A stretch of DNA of 64,000 bases from Pollenia angustigena. Its lineage: Eukaryota; Arthropoda; Insecta; Diptera; Polleniidae. The first letter of the stretch is position 1, and each line of letters starts with the position of its first letter. Positions 10,430 to 21,384 of the stretch are shown here, piece after piece. Below the pieces are notes generated by a model. The model searched no databases and was not told where the DNA came from. It was given only the letters and a program-made list of their open reading frames with translations. A program made the translations under genes and the position numbers. Where the stretch lies: the NCBI GenBank assembly GCA_930367215.1, contig OV884056.1:229081127-229145126 (forward strand), in the 5' to 3' direction.

Positions 10430-11971
10430 CACACAAAAAAATAAATGTAAAATCGTCGAAAACAAGGTTGATTTTACCGTTTTCGGTAGAGATGTTGCTT
10501 CATAGTTACTTCATGTCAATTAAGCATGATTTTACAATTACTTGCGAACAACATTTTTTTCCTTTATAATTCATGTTAATTTAACATTGCAGTAAGGTTA
10601 GAGCAAATTGTCATTTGTATTGAAGTAACAATCCGAATCACGTTGAATGAAAGTTATTTCAAGTTGAAAAAAAAAATTAAATGTAGAATCATATTGGTTG
10701 GAGTGTGATTAAACAGTGAGAAGAAGCTTAAGAGACAACATATGCATTTATATAAGAACAATTCAAAACATTTACCCCTGTAACACACTGAAGTATCAGC
10801 TGAATGGCCCGTTATTGTTTTCGTCATCATTCTACTTTGAAAACTTGATGCACTATGTAACTAGATAATTTTAACTAAAATAACACAGGAATTTGAAAAT
10901 AAAAAAGTGTATGTTTTTCGTTTTATGGTGTTGTCCTTTTTCTATACAAAATAAGTAAAACAGGTTTTTATGGTTACAATATTGAACAATGTTATTTTAA
11001 CATTTAATTTAAAATTAATTTAAGACCATTGTAATTTTAAATACAGTCCCTTCTTTTGCAGAAATTACCTATGATTTTTAATCATCATTGCGCTATGTAA
11101 ATTTAACATTGATATTTTGTCTGTGTGGTCATGCACACTCTCAAGCATACATTCGCACTTAAATACATACTTAAGAATGTATGCATGTTAATTTAACAAG
11201 ATAAACTTTTGATTTTAATATAAACAGGTTTTTATGGATTCAATGTTGAACAGTGTTATTTAAACAGTGGATAATATTAAATAAACGTGATTTAAGGTTA
11301 AATTAATATTTTTCATTTCAAATTAATATGATTTAATAATAAATTTAAAAAAAAGACATACTTTTGCAGAAATTTAGAAGGGGTGCTTTAAAAACATGTG
11401 AGACAGGCCATGATGGCTTTTTTTGCTCAATTGAATGGGAAATAAAGCCATAATGGCCTTATTGCTCAATCATTTTGCGAAATGAGAGTTATAGTCATAT
11501 TTTTTTCCCCAAATGAGAGGCAAAGCCATATTTTTTCAGAATATTGTTATGCATAGTGTAATTATTCTGTAAAAGAGAAAATCCTTAGTTATCATTGAAA
11601 AACATTTTTTATTCTTGTGACGCACGCCGGAAAACTTTATTCAGCGAAGCCACCTGCCGCGTCCTACTGGAGGAAAAAACCCCTAAGCACGGCCGTAGGC
11701 CACCACGTCACAATACTTAACTTTAGTGTATCCGGAACTGAAATGAGAGATAAAGCAATTTTCTAATATTGCTTATGTGAGCTAAGGCCATGATGGCTTC
11801 ATCTCCCATTCAAATGAAAAAAAAACTAAAAGGCTTAATCTCCCTATTGAATGAGAGATAAAGCCATCATGGCCTTATCTCACATGATATTAAAGCACCC
11901 CCCGAAATTTACTATGATTCTCAATCAACATTTCTCCATGTTAATTTAAGATTGGTGTTTTTTTCTGTGTG
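10430..11971 (+). mobile_element. CACACAG-ended non-autonomous DNA element, copy 1, with internal duplication
   Basis: Starts cacacaaaaaaat and ends ttttttctgtgtg. It shares most of its length, in reverse complement, with 12568-13383 (for example aaggttgattttac, gcagtaaggttagagc and gtcatcattctactttg). An end-like ctgtgtg also occurs near 11127, followed by a second copy of the right half, so the copy carries an internal partial duplication. A separate 527-bp element is nested at 11377-11903. No transposase is visible; it must rely on enzymes from elsewhere. Confidence 0.65.
11377..11903. mobile_element. Nested MITE with 8-bp target duplication GAAATTTA
   Basis: Terminal inverted repeats begin ggggtgctttaaaaacatg on the left and gggggtgctttaatatcatg on the right strand, and continue through gccatgatgg. 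Direct repeats GAAATTTA flank it at 11369-11376 and 11904-11911, and joining them restores the host repeat seen in the other copy. An 8-bp duplication fits hAT-type transposition. It contains a small GC-rich segment (11630-11710) and no coding frame. Confidence 0.75.
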
Positions 11972-12567
11972 ATCTTAGTTTTACTTAAATCAATCTCATT
12001 TTCGGATTATTTCAAGTACGAAATCAGGATTGAGTATGGATAATTTAAGTATTTTGCGATTGAACACCCGTACTTGAATCAATCTTTCTGTACTTGATTT
12101 AATAAAATTCGCACTTACCGTACTATTCATACCGCTGCGGATTGATTTGTGTACGGATGGATTGATTTTTCTTTCAGTGTATTTATTGAATTTTATTCCT
12201 TTATGTTCCTGTTTCTCTATTTCAGAAAATAAATTACTAACGTTGATATTTTATGTATCCTTAGCTAAAATTCAAAGAGGCGTGAGTAACAAAAAATACA
12301 ATTTTACAGAAGAAGCAAAAAACTTTATAAAATGTAAACTATAAACATAGGTATAGGCCGTCCATGGAATTCTGCTTCAAAATGTGTAATTTCGTCGTTT
12401 TGCATTTATAAAATAAACACACTTGTAGTTACGTCCCTTTGTTTTTTGTTAATAAGAGCGTAATTTTTGATCGCAATTGTGTAACATTTTGTCAACACAT
12501 TTAGTTTAACTAGGATCGCCCGGTGGCCGAAATTCGACCACTTCACATTTACTTTTGAGAGAACCTG
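11972..12567. other. AT-rich spacer with a partial repeat end
   Basis: Contains the words tcaagtacgaaatc and gattgatttttctttcagtgt (12160-12180), similar to the start of the 7144 repeat in inverse orientation. Short reading frames here look random. Confidence 0.4.
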
Positions 12568-13383
12568 CACACAGAAAAAAATACCAATGTTAAAATAACA
12601 TGGCGAAATTTTGATTGAAAATCATGGTTAATTTCTGCAAAAGTATGCCCTTTATTTAAATTTATCATTATTTCATATTAATGTTAAATGAAAAATATTA
12701 AAATAACCTTAAATCACGTTAATTTAATATTATTCACTGTTAAAATAACATTGTTCAATATTGAATCCATAAAAACCTGATTTATATTTAAATCAAAAGT
12801 TTATCTTGTTAAATAAACATGCATACACACTTAAGTATGAACATTTTTTTTATTTTCATGTTAAAAATATGTTATAAAAAGAAGACAATTCCCGTATTCT
12901 TTTAATTAAAATTATTTAGTTAAATAGTACATCAAGTTTTCAAAGTAGAATGATGACGAAAACTATATCGGGCCATTCTGCTGATGCTTCTGTTAACAAA
13001 GGAGATACAAAATAAGTGAAACATGTGTTACAGGGGTAAGTGTTTTGAATTATTCTTAAATAAATGCATATGTTGTCTTCACACTGTTATATCATACTCC
13101 AACCAATTTTATTCTACGTGAAATTTACGTTGTTTCAACTTGAAATAACTTTCATTCAACATGATTTGGATTGTAATTTCAATATAAATAACATTTTGCT
13201 CTAACTTTACTGCAATGTTAAATTAACATAAATTATAGTTATTTTAAAATAAAAAAATGTTGTTGGCAAGTTATTGTAAAATCATGTTAAATTAACATGA
13301 AACAACAATGAAGCAACATCACTACTGAAAAATGTAAAATCAACCTTGTTTTGAACGAATTTACATTGATTTTTTTCTGTGTG
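12568..13383 (-). mobile_element. CACACAG-ended non-autonomous DNA element, copy 2
   Basis: Both ends are cacacagaaaaaaat in inverted orientation (12568 and ending 13383). The interior is the reverse complement of copy 1 at 10430, and here the site used by the nested MITE is uninterrupted. About 816 bp, no coding capacity. Confidence 0.7.
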
Positions 13384-13760
13384 TGTGCGTTGTACAATAA
13401 AATCGTACACATTTTAAGAGAACGGCTAAATTCACTATTCACCTATCTTTGTACGTGTATCTATAGGATAAATTAAAATGCTTTTTAAACACTTTTATTC
13501 CAAAAATTTAGAAAAAAATATATTGTGCATATCCCCGTAATTTATTTATAAGATTTTCATGAAATGATATCAAAGTAAAAAATAGAAACACAGATCTTCG
13601 TTAAAAGTCATTAAAAAAGTTTCCGACTTTTATTTTTCTAAACGACGTTTTTGCGCGACTTCATTTTTTAAAATGTCTAAGGTAACCCTGTCCTAATACG
13701 TTTATACATGTGTGTTTGCAAGTGAAAAATGAAAACAAAAACATTTTGGGAGAACAACAT
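13384..13760. other. Non-coding spacer
   Basis: AT-rich. A tract around 13490-13540 resembles one at 14935-14985 (tttagaaaaaaa, tattgtgcat), so the inverted pair at 13761-14877 may have entered an older repeat. Confidence 0.35.
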
Positions 13761-14287
13761 CCCGGTGGCGAACGTCATAGTGATTCAGCGTGACAAACGC
13801 TGACAATATTTAATCATCGATGACAAGTGTTGATTTTACTTTGGTGTCATATATGACTTTTTGAAGTATTTGTCCAAACTGCCATAGATGACCAATGTTG
13901 ATTTTGTCTTGTAGGCGTCCATTTGTTTGTGAGTCCTAACAGACAATATCATCAACTTTCATTAGTGAATTGTTTTAGGTAGATTGACAAGGAAAACACA
14001 ATAAACTCAAGTAATAAATGGAACAGAACAAACAGAAAAAGAAACGGTCCGTTATTTTCTGATTTATTCATTGACGGAGACATGTAGCAGACAAATTCCT
14101 ACAGCGATCACTTCGTGATCTATTCATAACAGACAATGCCGCTAAGTTTTTCATTTTAAGGGAACAGTAACATTGCAAAGCCGTTGTCATGCATAACTCC
14201 CTAAATATCAACTTGTTACTGACTCTGGTGCGATGATTCATCAATGAAAATGTCATAATGACAATGTCGCTCATAAACGCCACCGGG
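13761..14287 (+). mobile_element. CCCGGTGGCG-ended element, left arm of a large inverted pair
   Basis: A 527-bp unit that begins cccggtggcgaacgtc and ends aaacgccaccggg, so it has its own 10-13-bp terminal inverted repeats. Its full length is repeated in reverse complement at 14351-14877 with only about four mismatches by eye (near 13890-13985). An 84-codon frame on the minus strand (14322-14068, starting inside the spacer) is mirrored in the other arm but is not recognised as a protein family. Confidence 0.8.
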
Positions 14288-14350
14288 ATGTTGTTATTAT
14301 ACTTGCAAACACACATGTACACAAATGTATAAACGACGGTTATGCTCTAT
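14288..14350. other. 63-bp spacer of the inverted pair
   Basis: Loop sequence between the two 527-bp arms. It contains tgcaaacacacatgtac, similar to words outside both arms (13705 and 14890), so the arms may have inserted into an existing local repeat. Confidence 0.5.
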
Positions 14351-14877
14351 CCCGGTGGCGTTTATGAGCGACATTGTCATTATGACATTTTCATTGATGA
14401 ATCATCGCACCAGAGTCAGTAACAAGTTGATATTTAGGGAGTTATGCATGACAACGGCTTTGCAATGTTACTGTTCCCTTAAAATGAAAAACTTAGCGGC
14501 ATTGTCTGTTATGAATAGATCACGAAGTGATCGCTGTAGGAATTTGTCTGCTACATGTCTCCGTCAATGAATAAATCAGAAAATAACGGACCGTTTCTTT
14601 TTCTGTTTGTTCTGTTCCATTTATTACTTGAGTTTATTGTGTTTTCCTTGTCAATCTACCTGAAACAATTCACTAATGAAAGTTGATAATATTGTCTGTT
14701 AGGACTCACAAACAAATGGACGCCTACAAGACAAAATCAACATTGGTCATCTATGACAGTTTGGCCAAATACTTCAAAAAGTCATATATGACACCAAAGT
14801 AAAATCAACACTTGTCATCGATGATTAAATATTGTCAGCGTTTGTCACGCTGAATCACTATGACGTTCGCCACCGGG
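14351..14877 (-). mobile_element. CCCGGTGGCG-ended element, right arm of a large inverted pair
   Basis: Reverse complement of 13761-14287, same length, roughly 99% identical by eye. A transcript across both arms would fold into a hairpin of about 525 bp. Confidence 0.8.
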
Positions 14878-16341
14878 TTCTTTTTATACATGTATGTGCG
14901 TGCGTTTGCAAACAAATTTAAAACGCTTTTAAAACCATTTAATCCTCAAAGTTTAGAAAAAAAAATGTATATTGTGCATTTCTACACAAAAATACCTTTA
15001 AACCGATATATGTTTCATTAAAATCGGTGGACGTTAAGATACTTAAAAATCAACGATAAAAAAATTGCTTCCGTATTTATATAAGTATAATATAAGATAA
15101 GATGACTTTCATAATAATCCATCAAAACCCAATTTTGAATTTTTTTCTAGTTACTACTTTTTGTATTAGAGCTAACGATATGTAGACTATCATTAGTTAA
15201 TGCAGAGCTACTAACAACTTCAAAAAATGGACTTAGAATGACCGCATTCCCATATTAAACACGTACATGTAACTGGGTACCTTGCTGCTCATTTAAAGGC
15301 TTTAGGGCATAAATGGTATCTCAAAATTAAAAAAAAAATTTTGCTAGATGGCTAAAAAGTTTAAATTTTTTTAAAGTTATTAGTTCTTAAGAAGTTTCAG
15401 ATATATAGTTTATCAATTTCAATGGGAAAGTTTGAATTGAAAACGCCAAAGCTATCCTGATACCTTGTTGCGCACATAAGGTTTAATAAAGAAATCACTA
15501 TGTAAAAATTAGCTTTTTAGTTTTTCAGTAATTTTTTTTGGCCTTCTAATTCTAAAAAACGAACAATCTAATGAATCAAGTCAGAGTCTCGCGTAATCCA
15601 AACACTGATAGACTATATTATAACCAACAGGCCTACAGGAGTCCATATTCACTTTCTTACATTTTTAACTATGATGCGATTACGATAAAAAAAATTGCTT
15701 AAGTTTGGGTATAAAATATATAAAAACTTTAGCAATCATTTACTTTACCCAGAATATCATAATTTTTCCTTTGAAGAAACTCATAAAAGAAAATAACTTT
15801 AAGTTCGTATATAATTTAAACAGCAACCGCCTTGTTATGGGTATGATTTTTTAAAGTAGTATAAAGCAAAAAAAAAAAAAAAAAAACATTTATAACAATT
15901 TTGTATTAGAGAAATAACATTCATTACGCCTAAGGGAAATAAAAAGAAATGTCCCCGTATTCCATAAAACCCAAGAAGCTTACATTAATTTAAGTTTCTC
16001 ATTTTTTAGTTATTTCTTTTAGAAAATGGTCAAAACAAACAACTGGGCTAACAAAAATAGAAAAAGGAAAATAAGAACAACTACATAACAAAAATACTTA
16101 AGGCGTATGTATATCAAACAATTAAATTTGCATAAAAATTTCATTAAAGTAAATTATAACAAAGCTCTTGCCACATTCAGCAATATTAAATAAAAAACCT
16201 TTTTTCTGGTTTACTTAAATCTTAAAGAAAACTTTACATATTTTACATGTGTGTTGTGTGTGTTGTACATACAATACATGTAAACTAACTTTCACATTCA
16301 CATGGAGCGTGACTAAGTGCATTATTTTACTTCCTTTCCAG
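14878..16341. other. AT-rich, probably intronic or intergenic
   Basis: No repeat boundary or coding frame that I can support. There is an A-run of about 18 bases near 15870. If the exon at 16342 is real, this is upstream intron. Confidence 0.4.
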
Positions 16342-16476
16342 CCAGTTTGTTAGAAACCCTGCACAAAGGGGCAGAGTCGCAGGGTTTGAGACACTTAATA
16401 AACCGGGAAGAAAAAATTGATGATATCGGTATCGACAAATTAAAATATTTTTTCTTTCGACACTGCAGTCATATTG
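16342..16476 (+). CDS. Candidate internal exon of an unidentified host gene
   Basis: A 135-bp open segment is bounded by a good acceptor (pyrimidine-rich ttacttcctttccag ending at 16341) and a good donor (G|GTAAGTTC at 16477). It reads SLLETLHKGAESQGLRHL, then INREEKIDDIGIDKLKYF and FFRHCSHIG, with two bases before the first full codon and one after the last. The composition (many Glu, Lys, Asp, Leu and few low-complexity runs) is unlike the random frames around it. The length is a multiple of three, so the exon could be skipped without shifting frame. I do not recognise the protein family. Neighbouring exons were not found, which fits long fly introns full of transposons; a decayed mobile element is the alternative. 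Confidence 0.55.
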
Positions 16477-16862
16477 GTAAGTTCAGAATGATCGCGGTGT
16501 TAATTTAAAAACAAATTATTCTATCTTTATATAAAAGTCCTATTCACTATCTTGTGCAAATTGTCGTGAATCGTGGCATTTGCAAAATGGTATAACATAT
16601 TTTTACTTTACACTCACAACATATCGTTAGCTTAAATGCAAAAAGCCGTAACTAACAAACAATTCAAAATGGAGTTTTTGATTGATTATTATGAATGCCA
16701 TCAAACTAGATGTCTTGACAAAATGTTACACTTCTGCGATAAAAAAAATACCTCTTATTAATAAAAAACAAAAGGACGTAACTGCAAGAGTATTTATTTA
16801 ACAAATTCAAAACGACATTAAATCACATTTTTTTCTAACAAAATGTAAAAAAATGTTTTTTT
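16477..16862. other. Sequence downstream of the candidate exon
   Basis: AT-rich, likely intron if the exon is real. No other feature seen. Confidence 0.35.
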
Positions 16863-17420
16863 CAAAAAGTAATTTCCTTGGGAATACAAAATTTTAATTT
16901 CAAAAGATTTTGTTATTCGTGCTTAATTCCCAGTTTTTATTCTTGATAAAAACATTTGAAATTTATTGTTGAAGCTATTTCTATGCGCATTTCACTGGTT
17001 GCTTAGGCCAGATCATCAGGAAACTTCATCCATAAGGATTTTAGAAAAACTAAAGATGTTAAACCAAATAAACTGTTAAACGTATAAGACTTATAAGCAA
17101 CAGTTCTACTTGTAACAATATCAAAGTTTAAACAAAAAACATCAACAATAAACAGGGAGTTTATCTCATCTTACATTCCCTACTACAATTATTTGAAATT
17201 CTCCCAACATTAATTGTAGTTGTAAGTAGGTTATGAAAAACAAAATGAAAACAACAACAACTTACAAAAGCATGTTGTCAATTAAGTGTTTTTTAGGCCG
17301 TGCACTTGCCTGTTTATTATTTTAAAAAAGTAATTTCCTTGGGAATACAAAATGTTAATTTCAAAAGATTTCGTTATTCGTGCTTAATTCCCAGTTTTTA
17401 TTCTTGATAAAAACACTTGA
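16863..17420 (+). repeat. 460-bp tandem repeat unit plus start of a second unit
   Basis: Unit 1 (16863-17322) begins aaaagtaatttccttggg and ends gcacttgcctgtttatta. The first 98 bp of the unit start again at 17323. The same unit occurs at 38631-39098, also followed by a partial second unit, so the family tends to be tandem. It contains a small block ggttgcttaggccagatc that is well conserved between copies. Non-coding. Confidence 0.75.
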
Positions 17421-17467
17421 AACTTGTGTTTTTAAGAAATACATTGCTCAGTTGCTGCAATATCGTC

Positions 17468-17500
17468 ATTAGGGTGTCCAAAATTTTTTTTCGATTTTCC
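17468..17500 (+). repeat. Solo terminal repeat like that of the element at 62147
   Basis: Reads tagggtgtccaaaattttt directly after cgtcat, nearly the same as the left end at 62147 (tagggtgtcccaaattttt). The matching right end is not clear here, so this may be a decayed copy. Confidence 0.4.
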
Positions 17501-18199
17501 AAAAAAGTAGACCAGTTTTGTGTTCGTTGAAAATTGCCGTGCCCGCACGCATATTGAAATCTGTGAGAATGAAATCCGGGCTAAATGGAGAGAAAAACGC
17601 CCGTAACTACTGAGGATTCCTACAGACGTAAAATGTATGACCAAAATTTTTGCATTCCCAATATTTATCTAGAGCAAACAGATCCTCTATCTCCAACCCT
17701 TCATATGGTTCCCATACGAAAAATTTAATTTTCTCGAAAACCGACTCTAGAACCAAGGCTGTAGGAAAAATCGCCCAAAGAAAAATGGCCCAAATAAGGA
17801 ATCGCCCAAAAGAACATGAAAAATTACACAAAAAATTAAATATGAAATCTTGCCCAAAAGAAACGAAAGAGGGCCCAAAATAAAAATGAAAAATTACCCA
17901 AAAAGAAAAAAATATTTTTTTCCCAAAAAAAATATTTTAAAATTACCCAATTTGCAAAACAGTGTTTATTATTCATATAAATTTAGTTACAAACAAATGT
18001 AAGTTTTATGTAAAAAACTGCATTGGATCTTCAACAGCTGCGCGGCAGTATGGACAGTAATACTTATATGAGTCCTCCGCCAAACTTTGTGCACTCTTCA
18101 ATAGTTAAATATTAATTAAACATTGCATAGTTATAATCTATTACTCAAAACAGAATATAGCTTTTTGCAAGGTGGCATGCCATAAAGCCCAGTGTCATA

Positions 18200-18344
18200 C
18201 ACGCAGAGAAAACCCTGTTTTATTATGGTCACAACCAACAAAACTATTTTTAAAGAAACTTATTTTACCATAATATGGTTGTCGGTGACAATGATACGGT
18301 TAAATTAAACATTAAAAAATGGCTTTGTTGTTTTTCTCTGCGTG
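18200..18344. mobile_element. CACGCAGAG-ended MITE, 145 bp, nested
   Basis: Terminal inverted repeats cacgcagagaaaa and ttttctctgcgtg, with the family core ggttgtcggtgacaatg inside. CATA on each side is a possible 4-bp duplication. Same family as at 53552-56450. Confidence 0.75.
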
Positions 18345-18369
18345 CATATATTAAACATATAACGAAAAC

Positions 18370-18660
18370 ACTTTTGGGGGCAAGCATTTTCTCCCCTATG
18401 GTGTAACAAATACCGGCAGCGCTTACAAAAGCGTCTCGGCATAGCCGACCTTCGGCCAGGCGCAAGTATTTTCTACTCTATGGTATAACAAAAACCGGCT
18501 TCGCTAACTAAAGCTTCTCTGCATAGCCGGCCTTCGGCCAGGCGCAAGTATTTTCTCCTCTATGATATAACAAAGACCGGCGTCGCTAACTTAAGCTTCT
18601 CTGCGCAGACGGCCTTTGGGTGGGCGCAAGGATTTTTTGCTTTATGGTATAACAAATACC
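18370..18660 (+). repeat. 82-bp satellite array (about 3.5 units)
   Basis: Units contain ctatggtataacaaa, accggcttcgctaac, taaagcttctctgcatagc, and ccttcggccaggcgcaag. The gcgcaag word recurs at 18461, 18543 and 18625, a period of 82 bp. The first and last units are more diverged. The units are far more GC-rich than the surroundings. Confidence 0.8.
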
Positions 18661-19084
18661 AAAAATCACCAAATTTAAAAACGAAAAATCACCCAACAAT
18701 AACGAAAAATAGCCCAAAAATTTTGGGTCACTTTTCATATGAATTCAGGCCCAATTTTACATGGAATTTTTTTTGGGCCATTTTTCTTTGGGCGATATTT
18801 CCTACAGCCGTTGCTCAAGGCCACTAAATTTAGATACGATATCGCAAAAGGCTTTTTCATCTGTTTCTTTTACCCATTCTTTTCTCTTTAGAACCTTTAT
18901 CCAATCTTTGTGAAACTTTTGTGAATAGGTTTTTCCAATTTTTAAAAATGTTTTCCTTTCTTGATTTTTATTTTAGTTTATTTATATCCACATTAATGAG
19001 CATTTACGTTGTTGCAATTTTAAGATCTCATTCAATGTTAGAATCTTTCGTTCTGTTTTCACAATTATTTGTATTACATTAATG

Positions 19085-19470
19085 AAAAATAATTCGTATT
19101 GTGGTTATTTTGCTGAAATGTTTATGGTTTTTAATCCAAATTTTGATATTTTAATTCGGCTAAAGTTCATCAAATATAATTTTTATTAAATTATTTTTAT
19201 GAATAGAGGAATTTTACAACATGAAATTAGGGTAATTCCATATCAAAACGACCTAGAGTGGGACACCGACCCCTTTCGATTTTTATAAAATTTGGTGAGA
19301 AGGTTCCCTTTATCTTATAAGGAACACACGTGAACGAAAAAAATTAAAAAAATTTTTTTTTTCGAAAGTTATGTGATATTCAAAATGACATAATTTCGCC
19401 GCAATAGCCAAATGTGTTGAGTTTATTTCTTCAATATCTCAAAATCTAATTGACATATGAAGATGATTTT
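19085..19470 (+). repeat. tRNA-like repeat fragment joined to a foldback arm
   Basis: 19085-19228 matches the left part of the repeat family at 34025 (gtattgtggttattttgct, ggttttaatccaaattt). At 19229 it is interrupted by gggtaattccatatcaaaac, the end of the foldback element that is complete at 21385-22595. Only one arm is present here. Confidence 0.6.
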
Positions 19471-20002
19471 AATGTAGTTTTGAAGAGATTACTTCGGACA
19501 CTGAAGATTGACTTGATCGCAAAAAAAAAGAAAAAAATCTAACTCAGATGTCAAAAATAAAAAAACTTGACTCTATTTGTAAAAAATGTGTTAACCTTAA
19601 TGTTGTAACGTTACACGTTCGGAACTTTAAAAAATAATTTTTTAATTTAGTAAAATTTTGCATTGTTCTTATTAAAGGACAACAATAATATTTAATATGA
19701 TGATCAATACCAAAATTTATACATTTGAAAGTTATGGCGTTAAAAGCAATTTTTGGGAGTATTATTTGTGTTGTCAAATATGGAACGATTCCAACGAAAT
19801 TTGGTAAGATGATTTAAGTTGCTACAAAATATTTCTGCATAGAATTAAAACTAAAAACTAACAAACTAAGACGATTTATGGGCACAAAGACCTTCCGATT
19901 CTACGCTTTTTTCAATATGTTTAGCAATTGGGACAATCAACACACAGAGAAACAGCCAGGCGATTGAACGGTAGGACATTTTCAGATCGGTTCTAAAATG
20001 TA
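19471..20002. other. AT-rich spacer
   Basis: No supported feature. A line resembling acacagagaaacagcc at 19941 may be a decayed MITE end. Confidence 0.3.
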
Positions 20003-20269
20003 AATAACGTCATATAAAAAGCAAAAGGGCCTATCATATCCTTAAACAAATTTTCAGAAGAGATAAAAAACTTTAAAAAAAATAAAAAGGCAACTATTGT
20101 GGTTATAATAAGGATTTTTTCTGGTCAATATCGTTAACAAATTATGAATTGATACAATCCAGAAAAAGTATTTTTTTAATCACAATAGCTTTTTATTAAG
20201 TTTTTTATCGCTCCTGAAATTTTTTTTTTAAATGATGATAGCCTCATTTGCATTTTATATGACGTTATT
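20003..20269. repeat. Short foldback element, about 267 bp
   Basis: aataacgtcatataaaa at the left is matched by ttttatatgacgttatt at the right, and complementarity continues inward through the aggctatcat and ttttttatc words to a centre near 20135. Non-coding MITE-like hairpin. Confidence 0.6.
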
Positions 20270-20679
20270 GTTGTGTAGGTATAAAAATTCAGAGCAGAAC
20301 ATTGTGCTAGGGAACGTCAAACATTGTTCGCAAATTTAAGATACAATTTTATTACATATTTTTTTTAAAAATATAATCAATTTTTACCGGATTTTATAAA
20401 TGTTTTATTTAAAAAAATTTGCAAGCAATTTAATTTTATATTTTTTTTTTAAATTATTTAAAAAGATTTTTTTTTAATTTTTTCCGACATTTGACGTTAA
20501 TGTTTCCTAACGAAAATATTTGTTTAATTAAAGTAGAAAATAACAAATTCTTTAAAGCGACCGAGATTTCTCATTACTTTACGATATCGGTGGGTTACTG
20601 AAATTTATAAAGGATTTTTAAGCTGCATGAGAACTATCGATATCGATAACTTTGGTTTGACAACTGCAAATGTCAAACT

Positions 20680-21100
20680 GTGTTGACATTTCTGCTCAGT
20701 TAGGTTTTCCAAATCATCATTAATCGTTTAACGCTAGAAAAATGCTTATAAATTGTGCAAATTTACTAAAGCACCTTGGCTTATGTGCCAATAAAATTCC
20801 ACTTGTACAAGAACTTAAACCAAACGACCATGGTTTGCCTTGAATTTTTGCTCATCGGTGTCATTTGAAACTGGCAGACGATAAGCATTTTTATCAAAGA
20901 ATTGTACTTATTGCTGAAGTTCATATCTGGTTAAATGTCAATTAGCAAGATTGGCGTATTTGGAGAAAATATATTCCATAAGGCCAGATTTATTGGAAAA
21001 TATTGTCAAAAATTGGACTGATCGTATAGACCCTGTATCTCGTAGTCAGGTCGGATACAAGCCGGAAACCATATTTACAAATCATATGCCATGAATATAA
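20680..21100 (+). pseudogene. Mariner-like transposase fragment, heavily decayed
   Basis: Across several frames one can read phrases of mariner transposases: PLVQELKPNDHG, ADDKHFYQRIVLIAE, and near the end RPDLLENIVKNWTDRIDP. The middle catalytic region is largely deleted and stops are frequent. Mariner transposases cut and paste DNA at TA sites; this copy cannot do so. It is more diverged than the copies at 32.7 and 40.3 kb. Confidence 0.6.
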
Positions 21101-21384
21101 TAATACAAAATTTCATTCTACCAAAATTTGTGTTATCATTTTTAATTCTCATGGAGCCTTTGATATTCTGATAAAATTTCGGGAGTATTTGATCTTTTTA
21201 TCTGTAAAATTCGAATCTTTAATAGTCGTATCTTAAACAGAAAACTCTCTGTAAAAGCGCTGGTATGAAGAAGAAAACAATATAATTAACTTTGTCGGCC
21301 TTACAAGAAAATCTATTAAATTTTACGTAAATGGCAATTAGTAATCCAATATAAAGATTAATAGTAATAAAAAAAAATCTTGCT
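21101..21384. other. AT-rich spacer
   Basis: Nothing supported in this stretch. Confidence 0.3.

Larger units (their letters stand above)
17757..18809. mobile_element. Inverted-repeat DNA element carrying an 82-bp satellite
   Basis: Ends are inverted copies of ggctgtaggaaa followed by atcgcccaaagaaaaatgg, about 35 bp long with one or two differences. The interior is rich in gcccaaa/gaaaaat words and contains three to four copies of an 82-bp unit (18370-18660). A second element (18200-18344) is nested inside. No transposase frame is visible. Confidence 0.75.

Noticed and set aside
14068..14570. Two identical 81-84-codon frames as a duplicated gene
   Set aside because: They are mirror images inside an inverted MITE pair, and the protein resembles no family I know; open frames follow from the arm identity.
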